A DNA stretch of 64,000 nucleotides. Origin: Linyphia triangularis. Taxonomy: Eukaryota; Arthropoda; Arachnida; Araneae; Linyphiidae. This document shows, piece by piece, positions 16,614 to 26,500 of this stretch. Position 1 is the stretch's first letter; every line of letters begins with the position of its first letter. A model generated the notes under the pieces. That model saw only the letters and a list, made by a program, of their open reading frames with translations. It was not told where the DNA came from and made no database searches. The DNA lies in assembly GCA_963978545.1 (NCBI GenBank), contig OZ021722.1:111412827-111476826 (forward strand). Direction: 5' to 3'. Both the position numbers and the translations under genes were made by a program.

Positions 16614-18142
16614 ACTACTGATAGTTCAGGGGATCCTTGGGATCCTTTTCAGGTTTCAGAATGGGGATTACTATAGCTTCCCGCCACAAGGTAGGAAAGA
16701 TGTTCTCCTTCCAGATTCTGTTAAAGAGAAAAAGGATGTTAAAAAGAGAATCTGGACTTAAATGGCGAAGCATTTGATAACTGTTCCCATCTGGACCTGG
16801 ACTGGTGTTATGTGCTTTAAATAAAGCACTCTTCAATTCGTACATTTTAAGGTCACAGTTGTAGGAATAATCAATATTGCTTTTGAAATTAATTCCAGTC
16901 CGTTCAGCACGATTCTTAGTCACTAGAAAAGTAGGACTATAAGAATCGGAACTGGATACACTTTCAAAAGTTTCACCGATAAGGTTAGCAATATCTTCAG
17001 GGGAAGAGAACACAGCAGCTCCGGTTTGAAGTATCGGGCAAGAATATTCCGGATACAAACCGTTGGCCGCTCTAACCTTCTTCCACAACTGTTTACTTGA
17101 TGTTTTAGATGTAATTGAAGAGACATAACTTATCCAAGAATCCTTTTGACTCTGACGTCTAACTTACGAGCAAATGCCTTAGCCTTTTTAAAGGCGATAA
17201 GGTTTCCTGTAGTTGGGTATCTGCGGAAGATACCCATAGCTTCTTTTGTTTCTTGTATGCAGACTGACAGTCTGCATTCCAGTATGGTTTACAGTGCCGC
17301 AGTGTTCTAGGTGATGTCTTAGGAATGGAGGAGTCAGCAGCATTTAAAATTGCTTGAGTGACATTTTGGACAGCGGTATCAACATCCTCACTGTTCACCA
17401 TTGTTCCCGTTATAACTGCCAATTCAGAAAATTTGTCCCAATCTGCCCTATTGTATTTGTAAGTAGGTAGACGGTTGGTCACGCTACTATTACCTGCATG
17501 CGAAATGAGGACAGGGAAGTGATCACTGTTGTGTAGATCACTTCCAACAGCAAAATTCAAATATGGAAAAAGTATAGGGGAACAAATGGCTAAATCAAGT
17601 GAATGGAATGTTCTAGTGGGTTCATGAAAATACGTTTTCTCCTCATTATTCAGGAGACAGAGACAGTGATCAGATAGCAACTTTTCCATCTGTCTCCCAC
17701 GAGGGTTCGTATTAGCATTACCCCACATAGTGCTGTGTCCATTAAAGTCACCGAGCAGTAAAAATGGTACTGGAAGCTGATCAATAAGGTCATTCAACTC
17801 CTCTTGGCGGATGGTAGCATGTGGCGGTAGGTATAGGCAACAGACTGTGAGAAGGGACTGTAAATGAAGTCTCGCAGCCACAGCCTGTAGAGATGTGCGC
17901 AGTGTGAGTACAGTGCTGGGGTAATCATGAGAGATAAAAAGGCATACTCCTCCAGACACTGTATTACTACGGGTAACATCTTTTCTAGTGCAACTATACC
18001 CACGGATCTTAGATGTACAAGAATCCTTCAAGAAAGTTTCTTGAAATGCCAAACATGCTGGATGATAAGTTGAAATTATATTCTTAACATCATCCTTCCT
18101 AGATCTAAAACCGCGACAGTTCCAAGAAACAAAAGAAGCCAT
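16614..18142 (-). pseudogene. ORF2 of element B, N-terminal half only (endonuclease to start of RT)
   Basis: The start at 18142 (MASFVSWNCRGFRSRKDDV) is the same as in element F and overlaps the ORF1 stop as TAATG. The APE endonuclease motifs are present: WNCRG, FQETFLK, LLGDFNGH, SLDLAICSP and NSDHFPV. A 1-bp deletion near 17235 shifts the frame after KKLW, and a further change near 17160 breaks it again. The family II frame resumes at 17088-17126 and ends at 16614 just before the first reverse transcriptase core motifs. The break point coincides with the filler at 16499-16613. It is non-functional. Confidence 0.85.
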
Positions 18143-19287
18143 TAACTATTAAAAGAAAACTTCAAAAGGGGGTCGGGCTCTTCTTCAAGGATCTCATCGT
18201 CATCAGATGGGTGTAAACTCACCTCATCTGTACCTCTTATTGAGCCAAGGATGTGAAAAGGGTTAGATGGTTTCCCTCTAATAGAAACACCCTTCGCAGA
18301 TTTTAATTTCATTGTTTGCAAAGCCTTCGACTTTGCAAGAGATTTCTTTATCAGAGGTGGCTTTTTGATGGTATCTGAAGAAGGCGCCCGTTGGGGTAAT
18401 CTGGCAAGTGGCAAAGAAATATTCTCCGACTGTGTTCTCTTACTGCATACTGACTTTTTACAAGCATTGGAATATGAAACGCCAACACGGGGAGTCCGGG
18501 CTTCAAACTGTTTTCTTGCTTCAAAGTATGTCAAATTTTGGTGAGCACGGATGGTTTGTATTTCTTTCTCCTCTATCCACTTGGGACATTTTCGGGAGAA
18601 AGATGGATGGGCTCCATCACAATTGACACACTTTTCAAGAGCAGTGCAAACAGAACTACCATGACCACTTCCTGCACAGCGTGCACAGATTTAAATTTTC
18701 CCGCGGCAAGCCGTTTGAGAATGTCCATATCTCTGGCACTTAAAGCAGCGAAGTGGATTTGGTACGTATGGTCGGATACGACATTTAAGATATCCGGCTT
18801 TCACGTGTGTTGGCAGAGTTGGCAAATCAAAAGTCAGTATCAGATGTTTAGTTGGGAGAATATTTCCATCTTTCCGTATCGTTATCCGGTGTACAGCAGA
18901 AACTTTTTGGTCTAGCAGATGTTCAAGAATCTCGTCCTCAGGAATATGGTAGAGGTCGGATTCGGAAATAACGCCACGAGATTTGTTGAGTTAGCCATGG
19001 GGGACTACACTCACAGGATATGTTCCGAACAATTCCATTTTTAAGATGTTTTGGCCCTGAGTACTATTTTTAACTTCAACTAGAAGGTCTCCAGATCTTA
19101 GTTTTTTAGCAGAAACATTATCACCAACGTAAGATTTCAAGGCTTTTTCAATTAAAAAAGGAGAAACATTTTCAAAGGATCCCTCCTTTCTCTTTACAAT
19201 GTAAAATTTCGCCGTAAGGCAGTTTGGAGTGGCATGGTCAATGTGCTCCCCACGAGAGGGAGAAGAAAAAGAAGTTTTACTTTCCAT
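18142..19287 (-). pseudogene. ORF1 of element B (CCHC nucleic-acid-binding protein), broken
   Basis: Start chosen at 19287 (MESKTSFSSP), aligned with the ORF1 start of element F. The N-terminal about 98 residues (YIVKRKEGSFE, KKLRSGDLLVEV) are open, then the frame is closed by a stop at 18991-18993. Homology to F's zinc-knuckle region continues in other frames between 18535 and 18990, and the C-terminal 130 residues are open again (18142-18534). At least one frameshift and one stop make it a pseudogene. An upstream in-frame ATG lies at 19332 in the conserved CCATGGTGGGTGGGA motif. Confidence 0.85.
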
Positions 19288-19640
19288 GAAAGCAGATGTA
19301 CAAGATTCGGGCACTAGAGTCCCACCCACCATGGAGTCCACGGAAAAAAACGGGGATAGTGTATACCAGCAAGCAACAAAAATAATGAAAAGAAAGAAAA
19401 CAACAACTAAACTATTGCGCACGGCATAACACTACTGGGTTGTCTAGTACCTATACGCGACCGACTCGTCCCTGAAGAAGTCTCCACCCTTAACGAAATT
19501 CCCAGCACACGAGCCGGCCGCTTGATCCCTAGCTGCCGACGAAGTCGAACGACCAGCCGATTGATACACACGGGACCAATGTGTACCTCCCGTTTATCTG
19601 AAGCAAGGGCCAAAGTAGTGTATTGGGACAGTATGTCGCC
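19288..19640 (-). other. Element B 5' UTR, 3' part
   Basis: Nearly the same sequence as the 5' UTRs of F (about 37880-38240) and E (about 40466-40830), including the CCATGGTGGGTGGGA motif and the blocks around gagattcccag and ccagccgattga. The rest of this 5' UTR continues at 25563-25761 beyond element C. Confidence 0.85.
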
Positions 19641-19654
19641 CCTCAACTACCAGG
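19641..19654. repeat. Left 14-bp target duplication of element C
   Basis: CCTCAACTACCAGG, identical to 25549-25562. The unoccupied version of this site is present in the 5' UTRs of F (near 38231) and E (near 40817), where cctcaactaccagg runs straight into atcccc. Confidence 0.95.
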
Positions 19655-19686
19655 TTGGTTGGTTGGTTGGTTGGTTTGAATTTTCT

Positions 19687-19719
19687 AGCGCAAAGGCTAC
19701 TCGAGGGCCAAACTGCGCT
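19687..19719 (-). other. 3'-terminal hairpin of element C
   Basis: The sense strand shows AGCGCA...TGCGCT. In the other copies the same stem is GGCGCA...TGCGCC, so the outer base pair has changed on both sides (G-C to A-T). This paired change supports a real RNA stem. Confidence 0.7.
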
Positions 19720-19870
19720 GAAAAAGTTTTAAAAATTCAAGGAAAGTTAACTAAGTACAAAAAGTGAAATGAAGCAACCAATTTTTTAGAGTAAAATGTT
19801 GAAAGTATGATAAAAAAGTAAAATGGCACGTTCAAAGGATCATATTTACAAGTAAAATTCATACAAAACA

Positions 19871-22800
19871 TTAGATAAGATGATAAAATCCAATTTCTCT
19901 AAGAAAGCTGAAAAGGTGTATATGAGGGGGTGAGTTTAAAAGTGATGACAATGAAGGATGTTGAGTATTAAAAAACTGCATACGTATGAGATTAAAATCA
20001 GGACATTCTGTCAAAATATGTAGAACCGAAAGAATAACTCCACAGGTATTAGATGTGGGAGCACCCTCTGCCAGCAAAAGATGCACATGGGTGAAACGCG
20101 TGTGGCCTATTCTTAGACGAGTCAGGAGCACTTCCCTTTTCCGGGATTGCTGTATAGGGGCGAATCCGGATATTACAGGCTGAAACGAACGCAGCTTGTT
20201 AGCCGTCTGTGCATCCCACGTGGCCTGCCAAGTGAGAGACAGAGCAGTGTCACAAGCTTTATTTGCGTCGTCAGGGCAGAGCCAAGTGCTCCTAGGTCCA
20301 CTTGCAGATCGGGCAGCTTCATCTGCACGTTCATTACCCATGATCCCCACATGACCTGGGATCCAGCAAAAAAGAACTTTAAAATTTCTGTCTAAGAGTG
20401 AAGAATGAATTTTTAAAATATCTAGTATGATGGGATGGGTTTGGCTCAGTGGATTATTTAGCGCATCCAGACAGCTCTTAGAATCTGTATAAATAATCCA
20501 CTGACCATGCTCTTGCTGTAAGATATATTGCAAGGCTAAAAGAATAGCCAGGGACTCGGCTGTAAAGATGGAGCAGCTCTGATGCAGTTCACGAGAGAGG
20601 ATGATATCATCATGAACTGCAGCCGCTCCGACATGACCCTGGCTCTTCGACCCATCCGTGTATATTGGTTTAAAATTATGGAAGTTTGTTCGATGATAAT
20701 AAAATAGACTATTAAACACAAGGTCTGGGGTTTCACATTTTTTAAAATGATTAAATATGTTAAGAACTATGATATTGTGAAGATGCCGTGGTGGAGTTGT
20801 GAAGATGACAGAACGAATTCTGAGGATATCAATATGATGGTATGCAAGAATTGAGCGAATTCTCAATGAAAAGGATGGAATGGCTGATGGACGCGCATTA
20901 AAAAGACGATGGTATAAGGGATTAAGAATGTGCTCTAAAAGAGGATGTGCTGGATTAGTTTTGATTTTTAAAAACAACTTTAAAGAAAGCTTGTCACGCC
21001 TCGATTCCAAAGAGGGTTCTCGACATAGCACATATAAACTCTGGATCGGTGATGTACTGAAAGCTCCTGATGCGATCCTTAGACCAAGATGGTGAACAGG
21101 ATCAAGGAGCTTCAAGGCCGATTTTCTGGCTGATCCATACACCACCGAACCATAATCAAGTATCGAACGGACAAGGCATCTGTAAATCTTTAACATGGAG
21201 GTGGTGTCTGCACCCCAGAAAGTGTTGGAGAGGACTTTCAGGAGATTCATTATTTTTAGACACTTTAATTTAAGATGTTTGATATGTGGCAGGAAGGTGA
21301 GCTTAGAATCAAATACCACACCAAGAAATTTAGTCTCAGGGACAATGGGTATCTGTACCCCATTCAAATATAGTTCGGGGTCGTTATGAAGCTCACGCTT
21401 CCTGCAAAAGTGCATGGCAACGGTTTTTTCAGTAGAAAAATTGAATCCGTTTTTGTTTGCCCAATCGGTGATTCTCCTGATGGCTATTTGAAGTTGCCTC
21501 TCAATAAGCGACATATTTGATGACGCGCATGACATCTGGAAATCGTCAACAAACAATGTCCCAGACACTGCCGGTGGAAGACATTTCAAAAGGCTGTTGA
21601 CTTTTACGATGAACAGTGCGCAGCTTAAGACACTTCCCTGGGGGACACCTTGTTCTTGTATGAACTCGTCAGATAGCATTGAGTTAACTCGTACTTGGAA
21701 GATTCTCCGTTTCAGAAAGTTTTCTATAAACGATGGCAAATTTCCTCGCAAACCTAAATCATATAGGTCTTTGAGTATGCCATATCTCCAAGTACGATCA
21801 TAGGCCTTCTCCATGTCAAAGAAAACAGATACCAAATGGTTCCTCTTGACAAAAGCCTCCCGAATTGAGGTTTCAAGGAGGAGTAAGTTATCAATCGTGC
21901 TACGTCCATGGCGAAAACCACTCTGGAATCGAGATAGACTATTGTTAATTTCAAGATAAAACAAAAGGCGTGCATTAACAAGTTTTTCCATCACTTTGCA
22001 AAAACAACTAGTCAGTGCAATGGGACGGTAACTTGAGGGATTCTTGGGGTCTTTACCAGGCTTGACAATTGGTATTATAAGAGCACGCTGCCAGTTAGAC
22101 GGAAATGTATTCTCCCGCCAAATACGGTTGAACAATTTCAATATAAGCTTGAGCTGGAGTGGCTGGAGATGTTTAAGCATTGAGTAATGTATACCATCTG
22201 GCCCAACAGCGGAATTGTTGGAACCAGATAATGCTTGCATCAACTCAGCAAAAGTAAATTCGGAATTATAATCTTCCAAAGAAGCAGAAACGAAATTTAA
22301 CTTTGTTCTCTCAGCTCGAAGCTTATATGATGCGAACGGCTCTTTATAGTTGGAATTGCTCGATACCTTGGCGAATGCATCAGCAAGAGTATCGGCAATA
22401 TCCTTAGGGTCTGAAACAACTCCCAGATTGTTCTCTAAGATGGAGATCGAGTAATTGGGATACCTGCCCTTGATCTTATTGACCTTGTTCCAGACCCTCT
22501 TAGAAGATGTCGAAGATGTTATGGTGCTGACATACTTCTGCCAAGAATCCCTCTGGCTCCGTCGGCGAATTCTACGAGCCTTGGCCCGAGCACGCTTGAA
22601 ATTGATGAGGTTGGCTTCAGAAGGGTGGCGACGAAATACACCCCAGGCCTTCCTCTGTTTCTTGTGAGCCATCCTGCATTCGTGATTCCACCACGGTTTC
22701 GGTATTTTCCGGATATTTGAAGATGACATAGGTATGGAATTACGAGCAGCTTCAATAATAGCACTAGTAATGGATGTTGTAGCCTCGTCGATGTTGCCTT

Positions 22801-23545
22801 GGTCCACCATCTCTTCAGAAAGTTGGACGGAAGAGGAAAATAACTTCCAATCCGCAGCTTCGAATCTGAAAAAGGGTGAGCTGGTGGCAGGAGCTGATCC
22901 ATTTCCTACATATAAAAGTTTAATGGGAAAGTGATCGCTATGAAAAGGATCCTTTCCGACATCAAAGGTCCATGAATGTAAAAGAGATGGTGAGCACAAG
23001 GCGAGATCGATAGCGTGAAATGTCCTCGATGGGGTGTGGAAGTAAGTGTCTTCTCCATTGTTGAGAAGACACAGATTTTTGTCCTGTAATAGTTTTTCTA
23101 TTTGCCTTCCACGGATATTACTGTCGGGACTACCCCAAAGAGGATTATGACCATTAAAGTCTCCCAAGATAATAAAGGGAGACGGAAGCTGCTCGCACAA
23201 CCTGTTAAACTCTGCTTGATGAATAGTAACATTAGGAGGTAAGTAAATGCTACACACGGTGACCAGATTTCTAAGTGCAACTCTAACTGCAACAGCTTGC
23301 AAGTTAGTAATGAGCGACAGCGGGGTAAAAGGAGTGCTGTTTGATATAAAAATAGCTACTCCCCCGCTGGCTCTGTCACCGCTAGTGCAGTCCTTTCGAA
23401 GGGGACTGTACCCCCTAATGAGAGAACTTTGAAAAGGTTTTAGAAGAGTCTCTTGAAGACAGAAGCAGACAGGTTGGTAGTCATCGATAAGCTGTTTAAT
23501 ATCCACTGAATTGTGGTGGAACCCACGACAATTCCAAGATAACAG
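19871..23545 (-). CDS. ORF2 of element C: endonuclease, reverse transcriptase, RNase H (1224 aa)
   Basis: The protein nicks the target DNA, primes reverse transcription there and copies the element RNA. Start placed at 23545, where family member E has ATG; here the codon is CTG, 8 nt after the aligned ORF1 end. Domains: APE endonuclease about 1-230 (WNCRG, LQETLLK, LGDFNGH, HAIDLALCSP, SDHFP); reverse transcriptase about 490-760 with FFDMEKAYDR (about 575), GVPQGSVLS (about 633) and FVDDF (665-669); RNase H about 960-1080 (YTDGSK with Asp964, Glu997, Asp1021, HVGIMGNERAD). The C-terminal zinc motif has lost its first Cys: TSNTCG here, TCNSCG in A and E. The length matches E (1225) and F (1223), and there is no internal stop. 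Family known as I-group non-LTR ORF2; activity not shown. Confidence 0.9.
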   Translation of the reverse strand: MLSWNCRGFHHNSVDIKQLIDDYQPVCFCLQETLLKPFQSSLIRGYSPLRKDCTSGDRASGGVAIFISNSTPFTPLSLITNLQAVAVRVALRNLVTVCSIYLPPNVTIHQAEFNRLCEQLPSPFIILGDFNGHNPLWGSPDSNIRGRQIEKLLQDKNLCLLNNGEDTYFHTPSRTFHAIDLALCSPSLLHSWTFDVGKDPFHSDHFPIKLLYVGNGSAPATSSPFFRFEAADWKLFSSSVQLSEEMVDQGNIDEATTSITSAIIEAARNSIPMSSSNIRKIPKPWWNHECRMAHKKQRKAWGVFRRHPSEANLINFKRARAKARRIRRRSQRDSWQKYVSTITSSTSSKRVWNKVNKIKGRYPNYSISILENNLGVVSDPKDIADTLADAFAKVSSNSNYKEPFASYKLRAERTKLNFVSASLEDYNSEFTFAELMQALSGSNNSAVGPDGIHYSMLKHLQPLQLKLILKLFNRIWRENTFPSNWQRALIIPIVKPGKDPKNPSSYRPIALTSCFCKVMEKLVNARLLFYLEINNSLSRFQSGFRHGRSTIDNLLLLETSIREAFVKRNHLVSVFFDMEKAYDRTWRYGILKDLYDLGLRGNLPSFIENFLKRRIFQVRVNSMLSDEFIQEQGVPQGSVLSCALFIVKVNSLLKCLPPAVSGTLFVDDFQMSCASSNMSLIERQLQIAIRRITDWANKNGFNFSTEKTVAMHFCRKRELHNDPELYLNGVQIPIVPETKFLGVVFDSKLTFLPHIKHLKLKCLKIMNLLKVLSNTFWGADTTSMLKIYRCLVRSILDYGSVVYGSARKSALKLLDPVHHLGLRIASGAFSTSPIQSLYVLCREPSLESRRDKLSLKLFLKIKTNPAHPLLEHILNPLYHRLFNARPSAIPSFSLRIRSILAYHHIDILRIRSVIFTTPPRHLHNIIVLNIFNHFKKCETPDLVFNSLFYYHRTNFHNFKPIYTDGSKSQGHVGAAAVHDDIILSRELHQSCSIFTAESLAILLALQYILQQEHGQWIIYTDSKSCLDALNNPLSQTHPIILDILKIHSSLLDRNFKVLFCWIPGHVGIMGNERADEAARSASGPRSTWLCPDDANKACDTALSLTWQATWDAQTANKLRSFQPVISGFAPIQQSRKREVLLTRLRIGHTRFTHVHLLLAEGAPTSNTCGVILSVLHILTECPDFNLIRMQFFNTQHPSLSSLLNSPPHIHLFSFLREIGFYHLI

Positions 23546-23553
23546 ATTGAATG

Positions 23554-24906
23554 TTAAGCAGGATGGTTATCAGTTCGCCGCTCTTTCGACCTCCTCCTGG
23601 GCTGGAGATTAGGAGGGATCTCAAGGCCGGTCTCAATGTCCATATCTCCGGACTCTGAGAGGCCAGAGATACAATCCTCTTCCGAAGAATTGGTTTAATT
23701 ATTTTTTGCCTTTAATTTTGGTTTCTTAGACTCTATTTGTGATATTTTCTTTTGTATTTTATGTTTCAGATGTTGTCCTGGTTTAGAAAGATGTTTAATT
23801 ACAGATTGTTTGTTTTGAGTTTGAGTTTGTGAGTTTGTTTTCTTTACTGGTGATGTTGGTTTTTTGGAGGTCCCAGCAATACTAATATTTAAGCAAGAGG
23901 ATGTTAAATAGTTAATTAATTGTTCATTTGAAAGTAAGCCAGGAGGAAGGGAAATATCAGTTTGAGTAGTTTTTGATTGGGATTCATTATTTTTGAGAGC
24001 TTGGGAGTAAGTTTTAGGTATTGAGGTGCTATTAAAAATATTTCCGGCTTCTGGGTAAGATACATTTCTTTTTACTTTTATTTCCTGTATGTCCTTCTCC
24101 TCTTTCCATTTGGGACACTCTCTGGAAAAGGATGGGTGTTTTCCAGGACAATTAACGCAGTTGGGTTCGGCTTTGCAACCATCACTGGGATGGTCTAAGC
24201 CTCCACACACTGCGCAAGTGTCTTGCTTGCTTCGGCAAGTATTTTTGGAATGGCCAAATTTTTGACATTTGAAACATCTAAGAGGATTTGGGACATACGG
24301 ACGGACCGGGCAGTGTAAGTAACCGGCTATTATCCTGTCCGGGAGTTTAGGTGAGTTAAATGTTAATATTACATGTCTTGTTTGAAGTATACTATTGTCC
24401 CGCTTTATCGTTATTCTCCTGGCATCTATTACTCCTTGGGAGGAAAGTTCTTGGATAAGCTCATCTTTGTCTATTGTGATAAGGTCAGGTTCTGATATAA
24501 CTCCTTGACAGGAATTGAGGCCTTTATGTGGAGTGGTTATAATATTGATATTGCCTATTGTAGTAGCTGACATTAGATAACGGGATTGTATTGCATCTTG
24601 GGTTTCTATGAGGAAGTCACCTGATCGTAGTTTTTTAACGGATTTGGGTTCTCCACCACAAATGCCTTTAATTCCTTTTTGGATGAAGAAAGGTGACATC
24701 TTCCCCAATTCTCCTGTAGGTGATTGCATTATGAGAAATGAAGGTTCATTAAATACTAGTGATTGTTGGGGTTGTTTTTTGGGTGCTGGATTTTCTATGT
24801 TTTCTATCACTCTTTTTACGGAAACTGATTGACAAAGTTGAGGATTTGTTCTGTTGTTCTGGGGATTTGAGGCTCCACCAGGGCCTATGATTTTTTTTGT
24901 ATCCAT
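23554..24906 (-). CDS. ORF1 of element C: CCHC zinc-knuckle RNA-binding protein, stop-shortened (403 aa to 23695)
   Basis: Start chosen at the ATG at 24906 (MDTKKIIGPGG), since the longer frame to 24942 has no ATG. The protein has a region with KKLRSGDFLIETQDA, then an RRITIKR block, then three knuckles at about residues 215-280: CFKCQKFGHSKNTC, CAVCGGLDHPSDGC and CVNCPGKHPSFSREC. The C terminus is Lys-rich. Such proteins bind the element RNA and act as a Gag-like particle component. A TAA at 23695-23697 ends it, yet the frame beyond it to the next TAA (23554-23556) is still clearly homologous to E's C terminus (for example EEDCISGLSESGDMDIE against EEADVISGLDPGDMEVD). The early stop is therefore probably a mutation in this copy. 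Confidence 0.85.
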
Positions 24907-25548
24907 ATTTAATTTATTATGTTCGTCCCGATGCGTCCCCACCCATCACAGAGCCCAACAAGGGGAGACCCTTGGGGTCTCAGGGATAGCATCGAGATAT
25001 AGCATTACGGCTTCGGGTTGTGATCCGCGGGGCAACCCTAACCGCAATGCTAACCCTAAGCAGTGAAGATGGTATTACACTACCAGCCGATTGACAGAAG
25101 GGGGCTACCTCCTGCCACCCGTCTACAGTGAATCCTGGGCCAAAGGGCACGCATGCGAGGACCCAACCATGTGAATCCTACGCAAGGTAACCCCAGGATC
25201 CCATTCTCCCCCTTACGGGACGCCACGCACGGCAAACACGTGGGTTGGGAAAATCCAACAAAAATCATAGTAATGAAACTAAATATACAAATAATATAAA
25301 CTAAACCCAGAAATGTAAGTAACTTCCTGCATTTCTGGGTGTAACCTGTCAACAAAATAAAACGAAAAGCACAATCAAACGAAAAGCGTACAATACAATA
25401 TGGAAGGAATGAACAAACTCAAAAGTAACGAAACAGTACATATGGTAGGGCCTAACAGAAAAAAGGAAAGAAAAGAAAAATGCTAGGCCCAGCTAGGGTA
25501 CCTCGGGTTCGCTAAGCCCGTACTCACAAGATGTGAGCCCCCGAGGGG
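24907..25548 (-). other. Element C 5' UTR with structured 5' terminus
   Basis: The outer 65 bp (25484-25548) match the 5' ends of E and F in layout, not in exact sequence. They form three hairpins on the sense strand: CCCCTCGGGGG, CTCACA-TCT-TGTGAG and CGGG...CCCG. The remainder is only partly similar to the shared UTR of B, E and F (blocks around ccagccgattga and cacggcaaacacgtggg). Confidence 0.75.
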
Positions 25549-25562
25549 CCTCAACTACCAGG
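25549..25562. repeat. Right 14-bp target duplication of element C
   Basis: CCTCAACTACCAGG, identical to 19641-19654. The B 5' UTR resumes directly after it. Confidence 0.95.
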
Positions 25563-25761
25563 ATCCCCCTTTCCAGAGACACAGGTCTCCACGCACGAGA
25601 GAAGCTGATGGCAACAGAGCGGCACTAAGCTTCTCAAGGGGAGCCCTCACCTCTGAAGAGGTAATCACAATGAGGGATGGAAGAGAAGCCAAACAATAAA
25701 TACAAAAACAAAATAAGAAGGTAAAACAGAAGGAGGGATAGATCACTGGGGCAACCCGGGG
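25563..25761 (-). other. Element B 5' UTR, outer part
   Basis: Continues the 5' UTR shared with F (38246-38455) and E (40830-41040), with the same landmarks in the same order: ccagagacac, agaagctgatggcaacagagcgg, cttctcaaggggagccctcacc and gatagatcactggggc. Homology ends at about 25760. Confidence 0.85.
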
Positions 25762-26500
25762 GCGCAATGACGGTGCCAAAATCCATTTCCATTGGATTAA
25801 GGCTCATGCCGGTCGAGTGGGCAATGAGAAGGCTGACGAACTAGCAAAAGAGGCAACTCGGAAAGCAGAGATAGAGGAAATGGTTCCTATTCCTCTGTCT
25901 GCTGTTAGAAAATGCTTAAGAGATAATATGATCCAGGACTGGCAAGCTAGTTGGGAGGAAACCGCCCACGGACTGCCAGTCTTTGAGATCTTCTCTGTTG
26001 TCAAAATTCATAGGTGCATGGGAGACTTCTTTGTCAACCAAGTGTTGACGGGACACGGAGTCTTCCCATCGCACCAAAACTGACTATTTGGAAAGAGTGC
26101 GCGCTGTTGGTGTGGGGAGCACGGCTCGGTGCTCCACGACATCCTTCGGTGTGCGCTCCTCAAAGAGATTAGAAGCAAGTTCTTCCCGGCGAGCTTTGCC
26201 GACCTGACTGAAGCTAACCTGGTGAGGAGGAAGACCCTACACCTGGGTATTCGAAGGATTATTGAAGCAGCAATGCAGAGGCAAGCGGCCGACCTGGAAG
26301 CAGATACGGGAGGATCGACTGACGGCGACACAGATGAAGATGAAGTCCGTGTGGTCTAATCTTCTTTCCATCTGTTTTCTCTTCGTGTTTTATTGTCTGT
26401 GTTATGTTGTGTAATGTGTTTGACTGTGCTTTGTCTGTGTTTGTTGTGGATTATAATAAAGGGCGTCGCCCCTAAGTGAGAAGTTGGCGGCCAACAGATT
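25762..26500 (+). pseudogene. Fragment H: 3' end of another non-LTR ORF2 (RNase H to C terminus), plus strand
   Basis: The frame starting near 25767 gives an RNase H end (WIKAHAGRVGNEKADELAKE), then a C-terminal region with LTGHGVFPSHQN and, after a frameshift near 26080, a CWCGEHGSVLHDILRC zinc-like motif, ending DEDEVRVV at 26359. This layout is that of R1/LOA-type ORF2 C termini and differs from elements A-F. The upstream part is cut off exactly where the 5' UTR of element B ends, so B probably inserted here and the other side of H was lost. The 3' UTR (26360-26500) contains AATAAA at 26455-26460 and a GGGCGTCGCCC hairpin just after it. The copy is dead. Confidence 0.75.

Larger units (their letters stand above)
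19655..25548 (-). mobile_element. Element C: full-length I-group non-LTR retrotransposon (family I), 5894 bp
   Basis: Complete from a structured 5' end (CCCCTCGGGGG on the sense strand, at 25548) to an AACC-repeat tail (19655-19676), with 14-bp duplications on both sides. The order is 5' UTR, ORF1, ORF2 and 3' UTR with hairpin. It inserted into the 5' UTR of element B in the same orientation. ORF2 has no internal stop, but its expected ATG is CTG, and ORF1 has a stop about 46 codons earlier than the family alignment predicts. The copy looks structurally complete but perhaps inactive. Confidence 0.93.
16614..25761 (-). mobile_element. Element B: 5' half of a family II non-LTR element, split by element C
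   Basis: The retained pieces are 16614-19654 (start of ORF2, ORF1, part of the 5' UTR) and 25563-25761 (rest of the 5' UTR). Element C lies between them, bounded by a 14-bp duplication. The copy follows element F base for base until ORF2 stops at the start of the reverse transcriptase, where the filler begins. The 3' half of B is absent from this window. At the right end the 5' UTR matches F and E up to the ATCACTGGGGC region and then changes into plus-strand element H, so about 50 bp of the structured 5' end also seem missing. Confidence 0.8.

Noticed and set aside
18991..19422. Separate small secreted protein (hydrophobic N terminus FFLFIIFVACWY)
   Set aside because: The hydrophobic stretch lies in element B's 5' UTR frame. 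The downstream sequence is the ORF1 of B.
25484..25548. HDV-like self-cleaving ribozyme at the 5' end of the non-LTR elements
   Set aside because: The first bases form a tight CCCCTCGGGGG hairpin, and I cannot place the nested double pseudoknot of that fold.
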